In this document: in pieces, positions 7,849-17,801 of the stretch
Layout of the letters: every line of letters begins with the position of its first letter
Position numbering within the stretch: the stretch's first letter is position 1
Assembly: GCF_017745675.1 (NCBI RefSeq)
Contig: NZ_JAFLJM010000020.1
Coordinates: forward strand, 1-64,000
Direction of reading: 5' to 3'
Length of the DNA: 64,000 nt
Source of the DNA: Alkalihalobacillus sp. BA299
GTDB lineage: Bacteria; Bacillota; Bacilli; Bacillales; Bacillaceae_F
Made by a program: the position numbers and the translations under genes
Notes under the pieces: generated by a model
What the model was told of the DNA's origin: nothing
What the model saw: only the letters and a program-made list of their open reading frames with translations
Database searches by the model: none

Positions 7849-8820
7849 CTATTGTTTTACAGCCGAAAACTCTTCAATCAGCAATGGTACTACTTCAAAT
7901 AAATCTCCTACAATTCCATAATCAGCGACGTTAAATATAGTAGCTTCTGGATCTTTGTTAATAGCAACGATGATTTTAGAGTTGCTCATCCCAGCCAAGT
8001 GCTGAATGGCACCTGATATACCGCAAGCAACATAAAGGTCAGGTGTTACGACTTTACCTGTCTGTCCGATTTGTAGAGAATAATCACAATAGTCAGCATC
8101 ACATGCACCACGTGAAGCACCAACTGCACCACCTAATAGGTCAGCTAGTTCTTTTAATGTCTTAAAGCCTTCTTCACTTTTCACACCACGGCCACCTGCA
8201 ACCACTACTTTTGCTTCCGATAAATCTATACCTTCTTTCGTTTTTCGCACAATCTCTTTAATTACTGTACGCAAATCTTTAATGTCCACATCAACTGAAG
8301 TTACAACTCCCGTGCGAGATTCATCTTTAGTAAGTGCTGGAATGTTGTTCGATCGAATCGTAGCAAAAATGATACCATCTGTTATGATTTTTTTCTCGAA
8401 GGCTTTACCTGAATAGATTGGACGAGTAAATACAATATTGCCTCCTAATTCTTCTACATTTACTGCGTCTGAAACAAGCCCTGATTTTAACTTGCTTGCC
8501 AATTTAGGTGAAAGGTCTTTCCCAAGAGCTGTATGTCCCATGATAACGCCTTCTGGTTTTTCCACTTCTGCAACTTCTAAAAATGCTTGTGAGAATGCAT
8601 CTGAAGTGTATGATTTTAATTTTTCATTTTCTACTATTACTACACGGTCTGCACCGTATTGAATCAATTCATTTGCACGGTCACTCACATTTTCACCTAG
8701 TAAAACCCCTACTACTTCTCCACCTTCTGCAACTGTTTTCCCTGCAGCAATTGCCTCTAATGAAATATTACGCAAAACTCCGTCACGAACTTCACCTAAA
8801 ACTAATACTTTTCTAGACAT
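7849..8820 (-). CDS. etfA: Electron transfer flavoprotein, alpha subunit
   Basis: A 323-residue EtfA, full length. The C-terminal FAD domain has GGRGVKSEEGF (about 208-218), GAVGASRGACDADY and IGQTGKVVTPDLYVACGISGAIQH, the family signature that wraps the FAD. With EtfB it forms a soluble heterodimer that takes electrons from acyl-CoA and related dehydrogenases. It starts 13 bases after etfB with AAAGGGGG before the ATG, so the two are co-transcribed. The membrane partner that normally follows is broken (7256-7833). No acyl-CoA dehydrogenase lies nearby; the donor may be the flavoenzyme at 17802-18968 or an enzyme outside the window. Confidence 0.95.
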   Translation of the reverse strand: MSRKVLVLGEVRDGVLRNISLEAIAAGKTVAEGGEVVGVLLGENVSDRANELIQYGADRVVIVENEKLKSYTSDAFSQAFLEVAEVEKPEGVIMGHTALGKDLSPKLASKLKSGLVSDAVNVEELGGNIVFTRPIYSGKAFEKKIITDGIIFATIRSNNIPALTKDESRTGVVTSVDVDIKDLRTVIKEIVRKTKEGIDLSEAKVVVAGGRGVKSEEGFKTLKELADLLGGAVGASRGACDADYCDYSLQIGQTGKVVTPDLYVACGISGAIQHLAGMSNSKIIVAINKDPEATIFNVADYGIVGDLFEVVPLLIEEFSAVKQ

Positions 8821-8833
8821 GTTAATCCCCCTT

Positions 8834-9607
8834 TTATATTACTTTTGCTTCCGATTGAAGCATTGAAATTAATTGTTTAACTTGATCTTCCAGTTCACCC
8901 TCTAACACTTTTCCAGCCTCTTTTTTAGGGGGCAAGAAAATTTCAATGGTCTTTGTTTTTGCTTTTACGTCGTCTTCATCTAGATCAAGATCATCCATTT
9001 CTAATTCTTCTAAAGGTTTTTTCTTCGCTTTCATGATCCCTGGTAATGATGGATAACGCGGCTCATTTAATCCTTGTTGAGCCGTTACTAATAATGGCAA
9101 TGATGTTTCGACAACTTCAACATCGCCCTCGACATCCCGTTCAATCATGACATTATTACCATCAATATCAATCTTTGTAATAGTTGTAACATATGGAATA
9201 TTTAAAAGTTCAGCTAAACGCGGGCCAACTTGGCCAGACCCACCGTCAATCGCTACGTTTCCGCCCAAAATAATATCGTAATCATTTTTCTCAAAATAGT
9301 TAGCTAAAATGATTGCCGTAGTAAATTCATCACCATCTTCAAGATCATCTTCGGTATTGATTAAAACTGCTCTGTCTACACCCATGGCAAGTGCTGTACG
9401 AAGTTCTTTTTCAGCATCCTCCCCCCCAACCGTAATAACTGTCACTTCACCATCATGTTTTTCTTTTATCTGAATTGCTTCCTCAATCGCATATTCATCA
9501 TAGGGATTCATGATAAATTCAGCACCATCTTCTTCAATTGAACCATTATTGACTATAATTTTTTCTTCTGTATCAAATGTTCTTTTCATGATTACAAAAA
9601 TATTCAT
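8834..9607 (-). CDS. etfB: Electron transfer flavoprotein, beta subunit
   Basis: A 257-residue EtfB. It opens MNIFVIMKRTFDTEEKI and contains NPYDEYAIEEAIQIKE and GGEDAEKELRTALAMGVDRAVLI, the AMP-binding adenine-hydrolase-like fold. GNVAIDGGSGQVGPRLAELL and LPLLVTAQQGLNEPRYPSLPG follow, the usual EtfB blocks. AGGAGG lies eight to nine bases before the ATG. It is followed closely by etfA and preceded by a 43-codon gene. Confidence 0.95.
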   Translation of the reverse strand: MNIFVIMKRTFDTEEKIIVNNGSIEEDGAEFIMNPYDEYAIEEAIQIKEKHDGEVTVITVGGEDAEKELRTALAMGVDRAVLINTEDDLEDGDEFTTAIILANYFEKNDYDIILGGNVAIDGGSGQVGPRLAELLNIPYVTTITKIDIDGNNVMIERDVEGDVEVVETSLPLLVTAQQGLNEPRYPSLPGIMKAKKKPLEELEMDDLDLDEDDVKAKTKTIEIFLPPKKEAGKVLEGELEDQVKQLISMLQSEAKVI

Positions 9608-9654
9608 GATTAAATTCCTCCTACATTATTAGTCTTTTAAATAAACAGTCATCA

Positions 9655-9786
9655 TTAAAGGTGAACAACCTCAGAAAGTATCTTACAACCTTGAATTCCC
9701 CCGAAAGCTTCCCTTGCTTCTTTTTCTGAATCAAATTCGAACATTGTAATGTTGTTTAAATTTGAGTAGACAGTAATGATCCACAT
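9655..9786 (-). CDS. Small protein upstream of etfBA (43 aa)
   Basis: A leftward frame of 43 codons opens MWIITVYSNLNNITMFEF, has an acidic/basic middle (DSEKEAREAF) and ends ILSEVVHL. GGAGG stands eight bases before the ATG, a strong ribosome site, and the stop lies 48 bases before etfB, so it fits as the first gene of the etf operon. The pattern of a beta strand, a short helix and another strand suggests a small ferredoxin-like or ACT-like fold. I do not recognise the family. No function is assigned. Confidence 0.6.
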   Translation of the reverse strand: MWIITVYSNLNNITMFEFDSEKEAREAFGGIQGCKILSEVVHL

Positions 9787-10054
9787 CCAAAGAACCTCCA
9801 ACCTATTTCGGTATTCTGTCTAATTACGCTAACATGCCCTCTACTTAACGGTTCTTCCTCCCTAAACTCACTTTTCTCCGGTTAACAACCATGTCCTTTG
9901 CCCCACCGTAGGGAGTCTATTAATTTATTTTAAACTCATCCCCTGTGAATACAGTCTGCAAACAAAAGATACTGTTGATCACCGTTTGCAGCAAGCAACA
10001 AAATATATACAATATACCTATAAAATTTAGATGAAAATTGCTATTTAAAAAAAT

Positions 10055-10096
10055 GAAGATTTTACGTGACAGGAAAACAACTCGCGTAAAATCTTC
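10055..10096 (-). terminator. Rho-independent terminator after the aldolase operon
   Basis: GAAGATTTTACG (10055-10066) and CGTAAAATCTTC (10085-10096) form a perfect 12-base stem followed leftwards by a T-rich run. It ends the long leftward operon starting near 18.97 kb. The remainder of 9787-10254 holds the etf promoter region and no gene. Confidence 0.8.
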
Positions 10097-10254
10097 TCTA
10101 TTTCATTCGCCTCCATACGTACCAAAGATACGAAGACTAAGCTAAAGTATTGTATGGTGAATCGATGTACAGGAATTATCTCCCTTGCCATAGCGGCACT
10201 TACTAAATATCAAAGAACAATAATAACTCGAGCAAAGATCTATTTTCTTAATTT

Positions 10255-10998
10255 TTAATTTAAAAAGTCAGGTTGTGCATTGACAATTCTTTCCCATAAA
10301 GGAGCAAAGCACCGTTTTGCTTCTTCTGGTGATCCAACTTGAGCAGCAGTATGCTTAGCATCCTCCTCAGAAATGAATACTGGTTTTCCAGCTGCCTCTG
10401 CTATCAGCTGAACTTGACAAGATCTCTCCATGTTAACAAACCACCATATAGCTTCCTCGATTGAGCCCCCTACAGTGAGTAACCCATGATTTTGAAGAAT
10501 ACAAGCTTTGTGGTTTCCTAGCGATTTTGCTATCCTCTCTCCTTCATCAAGCTGGTGTACAACACCAGTATAGTTATTGTACAAACCGTGATCTTCGTAA
10601 AATGCACAAGCTTCCTGATTAATGGGATCAAGATACCTTCCAAGGGTTGACCAAGCTTTACCATAAACGGAGTGAGCATGGGCTGCTGCTACAGCATCTG
10701 GCCGTGCTTTGTGAATTCGAGAATGAATGGTGAAACCTGCTTTATTCACTTCTCTATCGCCTTCTACCACTTCACCTTCATGATTGACCAACACAAGATC
10801 AGACACCTTTATTTGACTAAAATGCATATTATAAGGGTTCACCCAAAAACAATCCTCTTTTATCGGATCTTTGACTGTAATATGTCCAGCATTCCCTTCA
10901 TCAAAACCAAACAAGGAGAATAAACGAAACGAACCTGCTAATTTTTCTTTACGGGATTTACGTTCTTGTTCAAGACTTTTATTTTCAGTAACATTCAT
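10255..10998 (-). CDS. Class II aldolase/adducin-domain protein
   Basis: A 247-residue protein of the FucA/AraD aldolase-adducin fold. The zinc-site residues appear as HAHSVYGKAW (metal HxH) and, later, NHGLLTVGGSIEEA with the third histidine; EACAFYEDHGLY supplies the usual acidic region. This longer type resembles fungal and bacterial class II aldolase/adducin proteins rather than classical fuculose aldolase, so the substrate is open. AAGGAG precedes ATG at 10998; a start at 11025 would overlap the carboxylase stop. It is the last gene of the pxp/accBC operon and is followed by a strong terminator. It may cleave or decarboxylate a hydroxy-acid. Confidence 0.85.
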   Translation of the reverse strand: MNVTENKSLEQERKSRKEKLAGSFRLFSLFGFDEGNAGHITVKDPIKEDCFWVNPYNMHFSQIKVSDLVLVNHEGEVVEGDREVNKAGFTIHSRIHKARPDAVAAAHAHSVYGKAWSTLGRYLDPINQEACAFYEDHGLYNNYTGVVHQLDEGERIAKSLGNHKACILQNHGLLTVGGSIEEAIWWFVNMERSCQVQLIAEAAGKPVFISEEDAKHTAAQVGSPEEAKRCFAPLWERIVNAQPDFLN

Positions 10999-11017
10999 TT
11001 TAAAACACTCCTTAATA

Positions 11018-12379
11018 TTAGACATTTATAGTTTCCAATTGAAGATTATGTGACTCTAAAAACTTTGTATTAAAATCGCCATTAATAAATGAACTATTTT
11101 CCAAAAGTTTTAAATGAAACGGAACAGTCGTTTTCACACCTAGGATGGTAAGTTCATCAAGAGCTCGTTTCATTCTATCAATTGCTTCCTCTCGATCTTT
11201 TCCCCAAGTAATAACCTTTGCAACCATCGAATCATAAAAAGGGGTTATAACATATCCAGGATAAGCAGCACTGTCTATTCTTACTCCAAAGCCGCCTGGA
11301 GGCAGATACATCTCTATTTTACCGGGACTTGGCAGAAAGTTTTTTAGAGGGTCTTCAGCGTTAATTCGACATTCAATTGCCCACCCATTAATTTGAACAT
11401 CTTCTTGACTTAGGGAGAGTCTATTTCCAAAAGCAACGGAAATTTGTTCCTTTATTAAGTCAATTCCAGTAATAAGTTCCGTAACAGGATGCTCCACTTG
11501 AATGCGTGTGTTCATTTCCATAAAATAAAATGATCCATGTTTATCCAATAAAAATTCTACTGTTCCTGCTCCATGGTATTGGACTTCTTTGGCGGCCTGA
11601 ACGGCTGCATCTCCCATTTTCTTTCGTAATTCCTCATTTAGTGCTGGAGATGGTGCTTCTTCCACTAATTTTTGATGACGGCGTTGAATGGAACAATCAC
11701 GTTCTCCTAAATGAATCACATTTCCATATCGATCAGCCATAATTTGAATTTCGATATGACGTGGTTCCTCTATATATTTTTCAAGATAGACTCCTGGATT
11801 TCCAAACGCTGTTTTCGCTTCCTGCTGTGCTTGACGGATCGACTTTTTTAATTCATCTTGATCATATGCTAGTCGCATTCCCTTTCCGCCTCCTCCAGCA
11901 GTTGCTTTCACAATAACTGGAAACCCTATTTCGTTCGCAATAATTACGGCTTCTTCCAAATCAGCGATTAACCCATCAGTACCTGGTACAATCGGTACAC
12001 CGGCTTGTGTCATTGTTTCTCTAGCAACGGATTTATCACCCATTCTTTGAATAGCTACTGGACTAGGACCGATAAAAGTGACGTTGCAGCTCTCACATAT
12101 TTCTGCAAAATTAGCATTTTCAGATAAGAAGCCGTAGCCAGGATGAATGGCATCCACACCCATAGCAGTTGCCGCACTCAAAATATTATAAATATTCAAA
12201 TAACTATCTTTAGAAGCAGATTTCCCGATACAACAAGTCTCATCGGCTAATTTGACATGTAGCGCCTCTTTATCGGCTTCAGAGTAAACAGACACTGTCT
12301 TAATTCCCATCTCTTTGCAAGCTCTTATGACACGAACTGCAATTTCACCCCTATTTGCAATCAGTACTTTCTTAAACAT
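11018..12379 (-). CDS. Biotin carboxylase (AccC-like)
   Basis: A 453-residue ATP-grasp enzyme: [21 protein letters not shown] at the N-terminus, glycine-rich [27 protein letters not shown], and [15 protein letters not shown] near the metal/biotin site. The carboxylase carboxylates biotin on a carrier protein using ATP and bicarbonate. GGAGAG before the ATG at 12379 decides the start. It follows the carrier gene by 46 bases. Its context is a 5-oxoprolinase cluster rather than fatty-acid synthesis, and no acyl-CoA carboxyltransferase is present. It is therefore probably a pathway-specific second AccC. A decayed relative lies at 5455-5560. Confidence 0.92.
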   Translation of the reverse strand: MFKKVLIANRGEIAVRVIRACKEMGIKTVSVYSEADKEALHVKLADETCCIGKSASKDSYLNIYNILSAATAMGVDAIHPGYGFLSENANFAEICESCNVTFIGPSPVAIQRMGDKSVARETMTQAGVPIVPGTDGLIADLEEAVIIANEIGFPVIVKATAGGGGKGMRLAYDQDELKKSIRQAQQEAKTAFGNPGVYLEKYIEEPRHIEIQIMADRYGNVIHLGERDCSIQRRHQKLVEEAPSPALNEELRKKMGDAAVQAAKEVQYHGAGTVEFLLDKHGSFYFMEMNTRIQVEHPVTELITGIDLIKEQISVAFGNRLSLSQEDVQINGWAIECRINAEDPLKNFLPSPGKIEMYLPPGGFGVRIDSAAYPGYVITPFYDSMVAKVITWGKDREEAIDRMKRALDELTILGVKTTVPFHLKLLENSSFINGDFNTKFLESHNLQLETINV

Positions 12380-12425
12380 GATGATTCTCTCCATTCGTTT
12401 ATTACTTCAATTAACTTAGGATGAA

Positions 12426-12908
12426 TTAATCTACTTTGACTAAAAACATAGGTTGGCCGTATTCTACTAAATGACCGTCTTCTACTAATATCTCTACAAT
12501 TTCTCCTTTTACTTCTGCTTCGATTTCATTAAATAGTTTCATAGCTTCAAGGATACAGACGATATCTTGTGGCTGAATTTTCTTTCCTACTTCCACAAAA
12601 GGAGCTGATTCAGGGTTTGGACTTGAATAAAATGTTCCTATCATCGGAGAGGTGATTTCTACCAAGTTCTCGCTAGCCTTGCTTGTGATCTCTTCTACCT
12701 TTTGATTTTCAGCTTGATTGCCTTCTACCAAATCAGGTGAAATAATGACCTCTGAAACAGAATTTTTGACAGGTGTTTCAGTTAGGTTCTTTTCCGTGAT
12801 GACTTTTTTTATGGTTATTTTTGTATCCGCTTGTTCAAGAGTAAATTCTTGAACTGATGAATGATCAACTAGCTTGATCACATCACTAATCTCATGGACT
12901 TTAAACAC
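12426..12908 (-). CDS. Biotin carboxyl carrier protein (AccB-like)
   Basis: A 160-residue BCCP. It has an N-terminal helix ([18 protein letters not shown]), a charged linker, then the biotinyl domain with [17 protein letters not shown]; Lys at about 124 is the biotinylation site. The thumb-like region [11 protein letters not shown] is present, as in AccB. A GTG start at 12908 is preferred because AAGGGAG lies eight bases ahead and the protein then begins like other AccB. It sits between pxpC and the carboxylase, so the three probably act together. It is not evidently linked to fatty-acid synthesis. Confidence 0.92.
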   Translation of the reverse strand: MFKVHEISDVIKLVDHSSVQEFTLEQADTKITIKKVITEKNLTETPVKNSVSEVIISPDLVEGNQAENQKVEEITSKASENLVEITSPMIGTFYSSPNPESAPFVEVGKKIQPQDIVCILEAMKLFNEIEAEVKGEIVEILVEDGHLVEYGQPMFLVKVD

Positions 12909-12942
12909 AATCAACACTCCCTTTATTGTAAAAACGATTAAA

Positions 12943-13902
12943 TTACGTTAATTTTGCTATCATTTCATTATTTAAAGATAATTCTGAAAGTAATGTTTCT
13001 TGTATTCTCAATTCATGGTGAGCTTCTTCGATATTAATTGGTTGAAAAACAATTTTATCTCCGGGTTTTCTTTGTCCTAGAAATGATAAATCTGCTGTTA
13101 TAACCACACCGATTTTTGTATATCCTCCAGATGTTCCACAATCTGCCATGTGTATAATTGGATATCCATTACCTGGAACCTGCACGGTTCCCATTGAAAT
13201 AAAGTCGGAAATAATATCTGGTCCATTTATGTGTTCAAGTTGTGGTCCTGAGAGTCGATACCCCATGCGATCCGATTCATTGGACAATGTATACTCTTCA
13301 TTTAAAAATTTATTGAGAGAATCCTCTGTAAACTCTTGATGATGCGGTCCAAGTATAATTCGAACGGGACGAATCGTCTCAAAATTCGGAGTATCAATCG
13401 GACGAAGTCTTCTTCCATTTAGGTCCTTATAATGGAATATAGACTTACCAACCATAAGAGAGTCACCAGATTTAAGGGCTCTGCCTTCAAGCCCTCCATA
13501 ATTCCCACGAATATAGGTGGACCTGCTTCCCATTACTTCTGGTACATCAATCCCTCCAGAAAAAGCAATATACGAACGACAGCCATCTAGACAACGACCA
13601 AAGGTTAATTCATCTCCCTTTTTTATACTTATAGCTTTCCACATCGAAATGGGTTTGTTATTTAAAGATGGTGATAAATTCCCGCCAGTTATGGCCATAA
13701 CACCATCCTGTTGAAAGACCAGATGTGGACCTACTAATGTTGCTTCCAATGCAGCTGCATTTTCTTCATTTCCAGCAAGAATGTTAGCTATCCTGAAAGA
13801 GAATGAATCCATTGCACCGGAGGCGGATACGCCAAAAACACGATGTTCAGGGCGGCCCAAATCTTGAATCGTTGTTAATAATCCCGGTTTAATTACTTTC
13901 AT
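12943..13902 (-). CDS. pxpC: 5-oxoprolinase subunit C / biotin-dependent carboxyltransferase-like (PxpC)
   Basis: A 319-residue KipA/PxpC protein. It begins [20 protein letters not shown] and contains [28 protein letters not shown], and GDSLMVGK, typical of the family. With PxpA and PxpB it forms the prokaryotic ATP-dependent 5-oxoprolinase that opens pyroglutamate to glutamate. The ATG overlaps the pxpB stop in an ATGA, so translation is coupled. The next gene is BCCP. The PxpC fold is also the one named biotin-dependent carboxyltransferase (urea amidolyase type), which gives the accB-accC neighbours meaning. Confidence 0.93.
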   Translation of the reverse strand: MKVIKPGLLTTIQDLGRPEHRVFGVSASGAMDSFSFRIANILAGNEENAAALEATLVGPHLVFQQDGVMAITGGNLSPSLNNKPISMWKAISIKKGDELTFGRCLDGCRSYIAFSGGIDVPEVMGSRSTYIRGNYGGLEGRALKSGDSLMVGKSIFHYKDLNGRRLRPIDTPNFETIRPVRIILGPHHQEFTEDSLNKFLNEEYTLSNESDRMGYRLSGPQLEHINGPDIISDFISMGTVQVPGNGYPIIHMADCGTSGGYTKIGVVITADLSFLGQRKPGDKIVFQPINIEEAHHELRIQETLLSELSLNNEMIAKLT

Positions 13903-14633
13903 GAATTCCATTTTAGATCCCACTCCCACTGCCGCTCTTGGTTCCACAGTTCAGCTTCTTCTTTACTAATCTCAATATATTGGATATAATCTCCCGCATT
14001 GAGCCTACTAATTTGCTCCAAATTAGGATTAAATATTTCCATTGGTGTCCATCCAACTAAATGCCATCCTGATGGTGCCGTCATCGTAAAAATACCCGTT
14101 AAGTTATTAACAATTTGCACTGTCCCTTTCTCTACTTTCATACGAGGATTAGACCGCCTAGGAATAGATAATCTTTTATCTATATCACCGCTGTACGGAT
14201 AACCTGCAATAAATCCAATCATATATACGTAGTAAGGGGTTTTTTGGAGAATCGAAATGACCTCTTCCTGGCTAAGTCCGGCATGGTTTGCTATTTCTTC
14301 TAAATCAGGACCATACTCCCCCCCGAAAGCGACTGGCACATAAAGCGTTTTATTGTCCAGCTGAATATCTCCTGAAATGTGACTCTCTATTTTTTTAAGC
14401 TCTTGTAATAATTCATCATGTCTTATTACAAGAGGGTCATAGCAAACCGTAAGATTATTAAAGGCAGGAAGGAGCTGGGTTATTCCTACTATCTTTCTGT
14501 CTTCGATTATACGAGCGCTAATTTGAACTTTCTTATTCGTTTCAATAGATATGTTCTGTTTAAACTGAATTACAATGGCTTTATCACCCATCATGAAATA
14601 AGATGGTGCAAGATTAATGGTTTGAGTTTCCAA
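13899..14633 (-). CDS. pxpB: 5-oxoprolinase subunit B (PxpB/KipI)
   Basis: A 244-residue KipI/PxpB. Diagnostic stretches are GDKAIVIQFKQNIS near the N-terminus, VPVAFGGEYGPDLEEIA, YMIGFIAGYPYSG and GTVQIVNNLTGIFTM. The start is TTG at 14633, with AAAGGAG eight bases ahead; no ATG is as well placed. It ends in an ATGA overlap with pxpC. In Bacillus the homologue KipI was first described as an inhibitor of sporulation kinase KinA; here the complete pxpABC set points to the metabolic role. Confidence 0.93.
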   Translation of the reverse strand: METQTINLAPSYFMMGDKAIVIQFKQNISIETNKKVQISARIIEDRKIVGITQLLPAFNNLTVCYDPLVIRHDELLQELKKIESHISGDIQLDNKTLYVPVAFGGEYGPDLEEIANHAGLSQEEVISILQKTPYYVYMIGFIAGYPYSGDIDKRLSIPRRSNPRMKVEKGTVQIVNNLTGIFTMTAPSGWHLVGWTPMEIFNPNLEQISRLNAGDYIQYIEISKEEAELWNQERQWEWDLKWNS

Positions 14634-14665
14634 GACTATTACTCCTTTCTTTGAACGTAGATCAT

Positions 14666-15439
14666 CTACTTATGCCACTTTCCTACAGGAGCAATTTCAA
14701 TCCCTTTTTCTTCTATTCGTCCTTTTAGGTAACGTACAATTTCAAGTGCACCTTGAGTGTCTCCGTGAACACAAACACTGTCTGCTTGAATATCAATCAA
14801 ATCTCCATCAAGTGTTTTTGCTTTTCCTTCTAAAATCATTCTTAATACATTCTCAGCTGCTTCTTCCGGTTTTTTGATAACAGCACCTGGTAATTTACGT
14901 GAGACAAGTGTTGCATCCTTGTTGTATGCACGATCTGCAAAAACTTCTAGAACAAAAGATAATCCTTTTTCTGCTGCTGCCTTATGAATTTCAGTTCCTG
15001 GCAATACAAATAATTTCGTTTCAGGAATCACCAATTGAACAGCGTCTACAATAGCATCAGCAATCATCCGATTCACAAATGACATGTTGCCCATACTCCC
15101 ATGCGCCTTGACATGCTGAATGCCAACTTGATGTTTTTTGCAAAATGATTCCAATGCACCTATTTGATAAATGATATAGTTCATTAAATCTTTTCGTGAT
15201 ACATCTATATCCCTTCTACCAAAACCTAAACGGTCAGGAAACCCTATGTGAACTCCAATTCCAACATTATGTTCCTTCGCCATTTCTACAGTGTGATCCA
15301 TTATATTAGGATCTCCTGCGTGAAATCCGCAAGCAATATTGGCTGAAGAAACTAATTGAATGATCTCTTCATCCATACCAAAACTATAAGGACCAAAACC
15401 TTCTCCCATATCGCAGTTTAAATCAATCTTCTTACCCAT
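14666..15439 (-). CDS. pxpA: 5-oxoprolinase subunit A (PxpA, LamB/YcsF family)
   Basis: A 257-residue PxpA. The N-terminal KIDLNCDMGEGFG, then SANIACGFHAGDP, HIGFPDRLGFGRR, VKAHGSMGNMS and the C-terminal VCVHGDTQGALE are the family's metal-site blocks (LNCDMGE, CGxHAGD, HGDT). GGAGG precedes ATG at 15439. It follows the NhaC-like transporter by 44 bases and precedes pxpB by 32, so it is part of one operon. Confidence 0.95.
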   Translation of the reverse strand: MGKKIDLNCDMGEGFGPYSFGMDEEIIQLVSSANIACGFHAGDPNIMDHTVEMAKEHNVGIGVHIGFPDRLGFGRRDIDVSRKDLMNYIIYQIGALESFCKKHQVGIQHVKAHGSMGNMSFVNRMIADAIVDAVQLVIPETKLFVLPGTEIHKAAAEKGLSFVLEVFADRAYNKDATLVSRKLPGAVIKKPEEAAENVLRMILEGKAKTLDGDLIDIQADSVCVHGDTQGALEIVRYLKGRIEEKGIEIAPVGKWHK

Positions 15440-15483
15440 TTTTTCCACCTCCAAAAAGTAACTAGTTTTAGTAGATTATGATA

Positions 15484-16923
15484 CTATGCATTTATGTTTG
15501 GAACTTTAGTGTCTAATTCCTCACTTTTGTTTGGTTCACTGTCTTCTACATACCAAATAAATTTACCAGAAAATCCATAAAACAAAGCGATACCAATCGC
15601 AACGAAGTTCAGCCATAAAAATGGGATATAGGACATGGTCGCTACACCAAGTACGGCAGCCATATATAAACCGTTATCGGACCAACCTACCATAGGTGCA
15701 GTCAAGGTGCCTCCAGTCTCCACATTTCTAGATAAAACACGTCTGTCTATCTTTAATTTTTCATAACTTTTATCCGTCATTTTAGCCCCTGTAATTAATG
15801 AAACGTACCCTGCACTCCCAAAGAAATTACCCATGAAGGCAGATATAATTGTTGCTAAAGTTAAACTTCCAGAACCTGTAATAAATTTAGCTAACCTATC
15901 TCTAAGAACATCTAAGGTACCAACATGATCCATTAATCCACCAAAACCTAATGCTAATATCATGATCGAAATAAGACCTAACATAGATTCAATACCGCCG
16001 CGATTAAACAATTGATCAATAAAAGGAACTCCAGATTCGATACTAAAACCACTATATAAGGTTGCTATTGCTTGAATAACATCCGCTCCTTGAAACAACC
16101 AAGCCCAAATGATTCCTAACACAGAACCTATCGCAAGTGTAGGTATAGTTGGCATTCTCCTAGCTAACATGATAATAACGATTAACATGGGAATAAGCAT
16201 GTACCAGCCAACATTAAAATTAGCATTCAACGCATTGATATTTTCTTGAACAACGCTCATATCACTCCCATTTTTGTTAAATAAAAACCCAGCTATCAAG
16301 AATAGAATTCCAGAAATCAAAAGGGCAGGGAATCCTATGACAAGCATTGATCGGACATGAGCTATTAATTCTACTCTCGCTAGAGAAGCTGTCATGACAG
16401 TGGTATCTGAGAGAGGAGACAGTTTATCACCAAAATATGCCCCTGATATTACCGCACCAGCTACTAGAGATAGAGGTAATCCGAAACTTTCGCCAATCCC
16501 CATCATTGCGATACCAGCCGTTCCAACCGTTCCCCAGGAAGTACCTGTCGCTAGTGCGGTAACTGCACAAATTATTAATGTAGCTAAAAGAAAAATACTA
16601 GGATGAATAATCTCTAATCCATAATAGATAATGGATGGGACAACCCCACCCGCTATCCAAGTTCCAATTAAAGCACCGACGAAAATGATAACGAGTATTG
16701 CTTCTAATCCAGCGTGGATTCCGTTAGAAATGGATGTTTGTAAACTATTGTATGAATGTCCAAGACGCAATCCAAGAAATATGACTAAAAACCATGCTGC
16801 TATGAGTGGTAAATGAATAGGGAAATTGAAAACCGCGAGAGAAAAATACATGATAACTAAAAACAATGCAAGAACCGTAAATATTTCAGATAACTTTGGT
16901 AAGCGAATATTGTTATTTAGCAT
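15484..16923 (-). CDS. NhaC-family Na+/H+ antiporter-type transporter
   Basis: A 479-residue membrane protein with about 12 hydrophobic helices. Family signatures include GTSWGTVGTAGIAMMGIG, VISGAYFGDKLSPLSDTTVMT (the NhaC hairpin with its conserved Asp) and GGTLTAPMVGWSDNG. NhaC proteins exchange sodium or a substrate pair such as malate/lactate (MleN). In this operon, upstream of pxpABC, it may bring in the operon's substrate by ion-coupled exchange rather than serve pH control. GGAGATG before ATG at 16923 sets the start. Confidence 0.88.
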   Translation of the reverse strand: MLNNNIRLPKLSEIFTVLALFLVIMYFSLAVFNFPIHLPLIAAWFLVIFLGLRLGHSYNSLQTSISNGIHAGLEAILVIIFVGALIGTWIAGGVVPSIIYYGLEIIHPSIFLLATLIICAVTALATGTSWGTVGTAGIAMMGIGESFGLPLSLVAGAVISGAYFGDKLSPLSDTTVMTASLARVELIAHVRSMLVIGFPALLISGILFLIAGFLFNKNGSDMSVVQENINALNANFNVGWYMLIPMLIVIIMLARRMPTIPTLAIGSVLGIIWAWLFQGADVIQAIATLYSGFSIESGVPFIDQLFNRGGIESMLGLISIMILALGFGGLMDHVGTLDVLRDRLAKFITGSGSLTLATIISAFMGNFFGSAGYVSLITGAKMTDKSYEKLKIDRRVLSRNVETGGTLTAPMVGWSDNGLYMAAVLGVATMSYIPFLWLNFVAIGIALFYGFSGKFIWYVEDSEPNKSEELDTKVPNINA

Positions 16924-16989
16924 AAACATCTCCAATCAATTATTTTTTGTACAGTATGGTATATTCATCCCTAAATAACCCGACTAAAA

Positions 16990-17778
16990 TCAATCAAACA
17001 TTAATGGCCTAGCCACTTTATTGAACGTCCCACCATCTACCATTAGTGAGTGCCCGCTAATATAAGCTGATTCGTCTGAAATAAGAAATAAACAGGCATT
17101 CGCAATGTCTTCTCCAGTTGCAATTCTGCCAAGTGGTTGATAAGCTAACGTCTGTTTAAATGCCTCTTCTGGGTCTGGCAGGCTTTTAAATGATTCATAT
17201 AACATGGGTGTATCGACAGTACTAGGACATACAGCATTCACACGGATATTAAGCGGGCCGCAATCTAAAGCCATTTGCCTTGTCAAGGCTGTCATGCCAC
17301 CTTTAGAAGCAGCGTAAGCAGCAAATCGTGTAATGGTTCTATCTGCATGCCAAGAAGCCATATTCACGATTGCTCCCCCTTCCCGTTTTTCCATTGCTGG
17401 AATAGCATACTTTGAACAAAGGAAGGTGCCAGTTAAGTTTACATTTAGGACTTTTTGCCACTCTTCTAATGAAGTGTCTTTGGCTGATTTACGAAGTGTA
17501 GCTGCTGCATTATTGACTAGTGCGTCAAGGCCTCCAAAGTGGTCTTCAGCAGTTTGGATTAGGCCTTTCACATCTGTTTCATTACTAACATCTGTTTTGA
17601 CAAAAATCGCATCGATGTCTAGTTCTCTTAATTCGTTAACGGTTTTCAACCCTGTCTCTTCATTTATGTCTGCAATAACAATTTTTGAGCCATGTTCACC
17701 AAGTTTTTTTGCAGTGGCTTCGCCAATCCCTTGGCTTCCACCTGTTATGATCGTTACTTTTTCTTTTAATCTCATCAT
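16990..17778 (-). CDS. Short-chain dehydrogenase/reductase (SDR)
   Basis: A 262-residue classical SDR: GGSQGIGEATAKKLG (TGxxxGxG-type NAD(P) loop, about residues 13-27), NNAA at about 90, catalytic Ser in NMASWHADR, YAASKGG (YxxxK) and the usual ISGHSLMVDGGT C-terminus. Asp in IADINEE after beta-2 suggests NAD preference. Two adjacent ATG codons (17778, 17775) follow GGAGGG; either may be used. It lies between the flavoenzyme and the antiporter in one operon. It probably oxidises a hydroxy-acid or alcohol intermediate. Confidence 0.92.
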   Translation of the reverse strand: MMRLKEKVTIITGGSQGIGEATAKKLGEHGSKIVIADINEETGLKTVNELRELDIDAIFVKTDVSNETDVKGLIQTAEDHFGGLDALVNNAAATLRKSAKDTSLEEWQKVLNVNLTGTFLCSKYAIPAMEKREGGAIVNMASWHADRTITRFAAYAASKGGMTALTRQMALDCGPLNIRVNAVCPSTVDTPMLYESFKSLPDPEEAFKQTLAYQPLGRIATGEDIANACLFLISDESAYISGHSLMVDGGTFNKVARPLMFD

Positions 17779-17801
17779 TATCCCTCCGTCTATTTTTTTG
17801 A

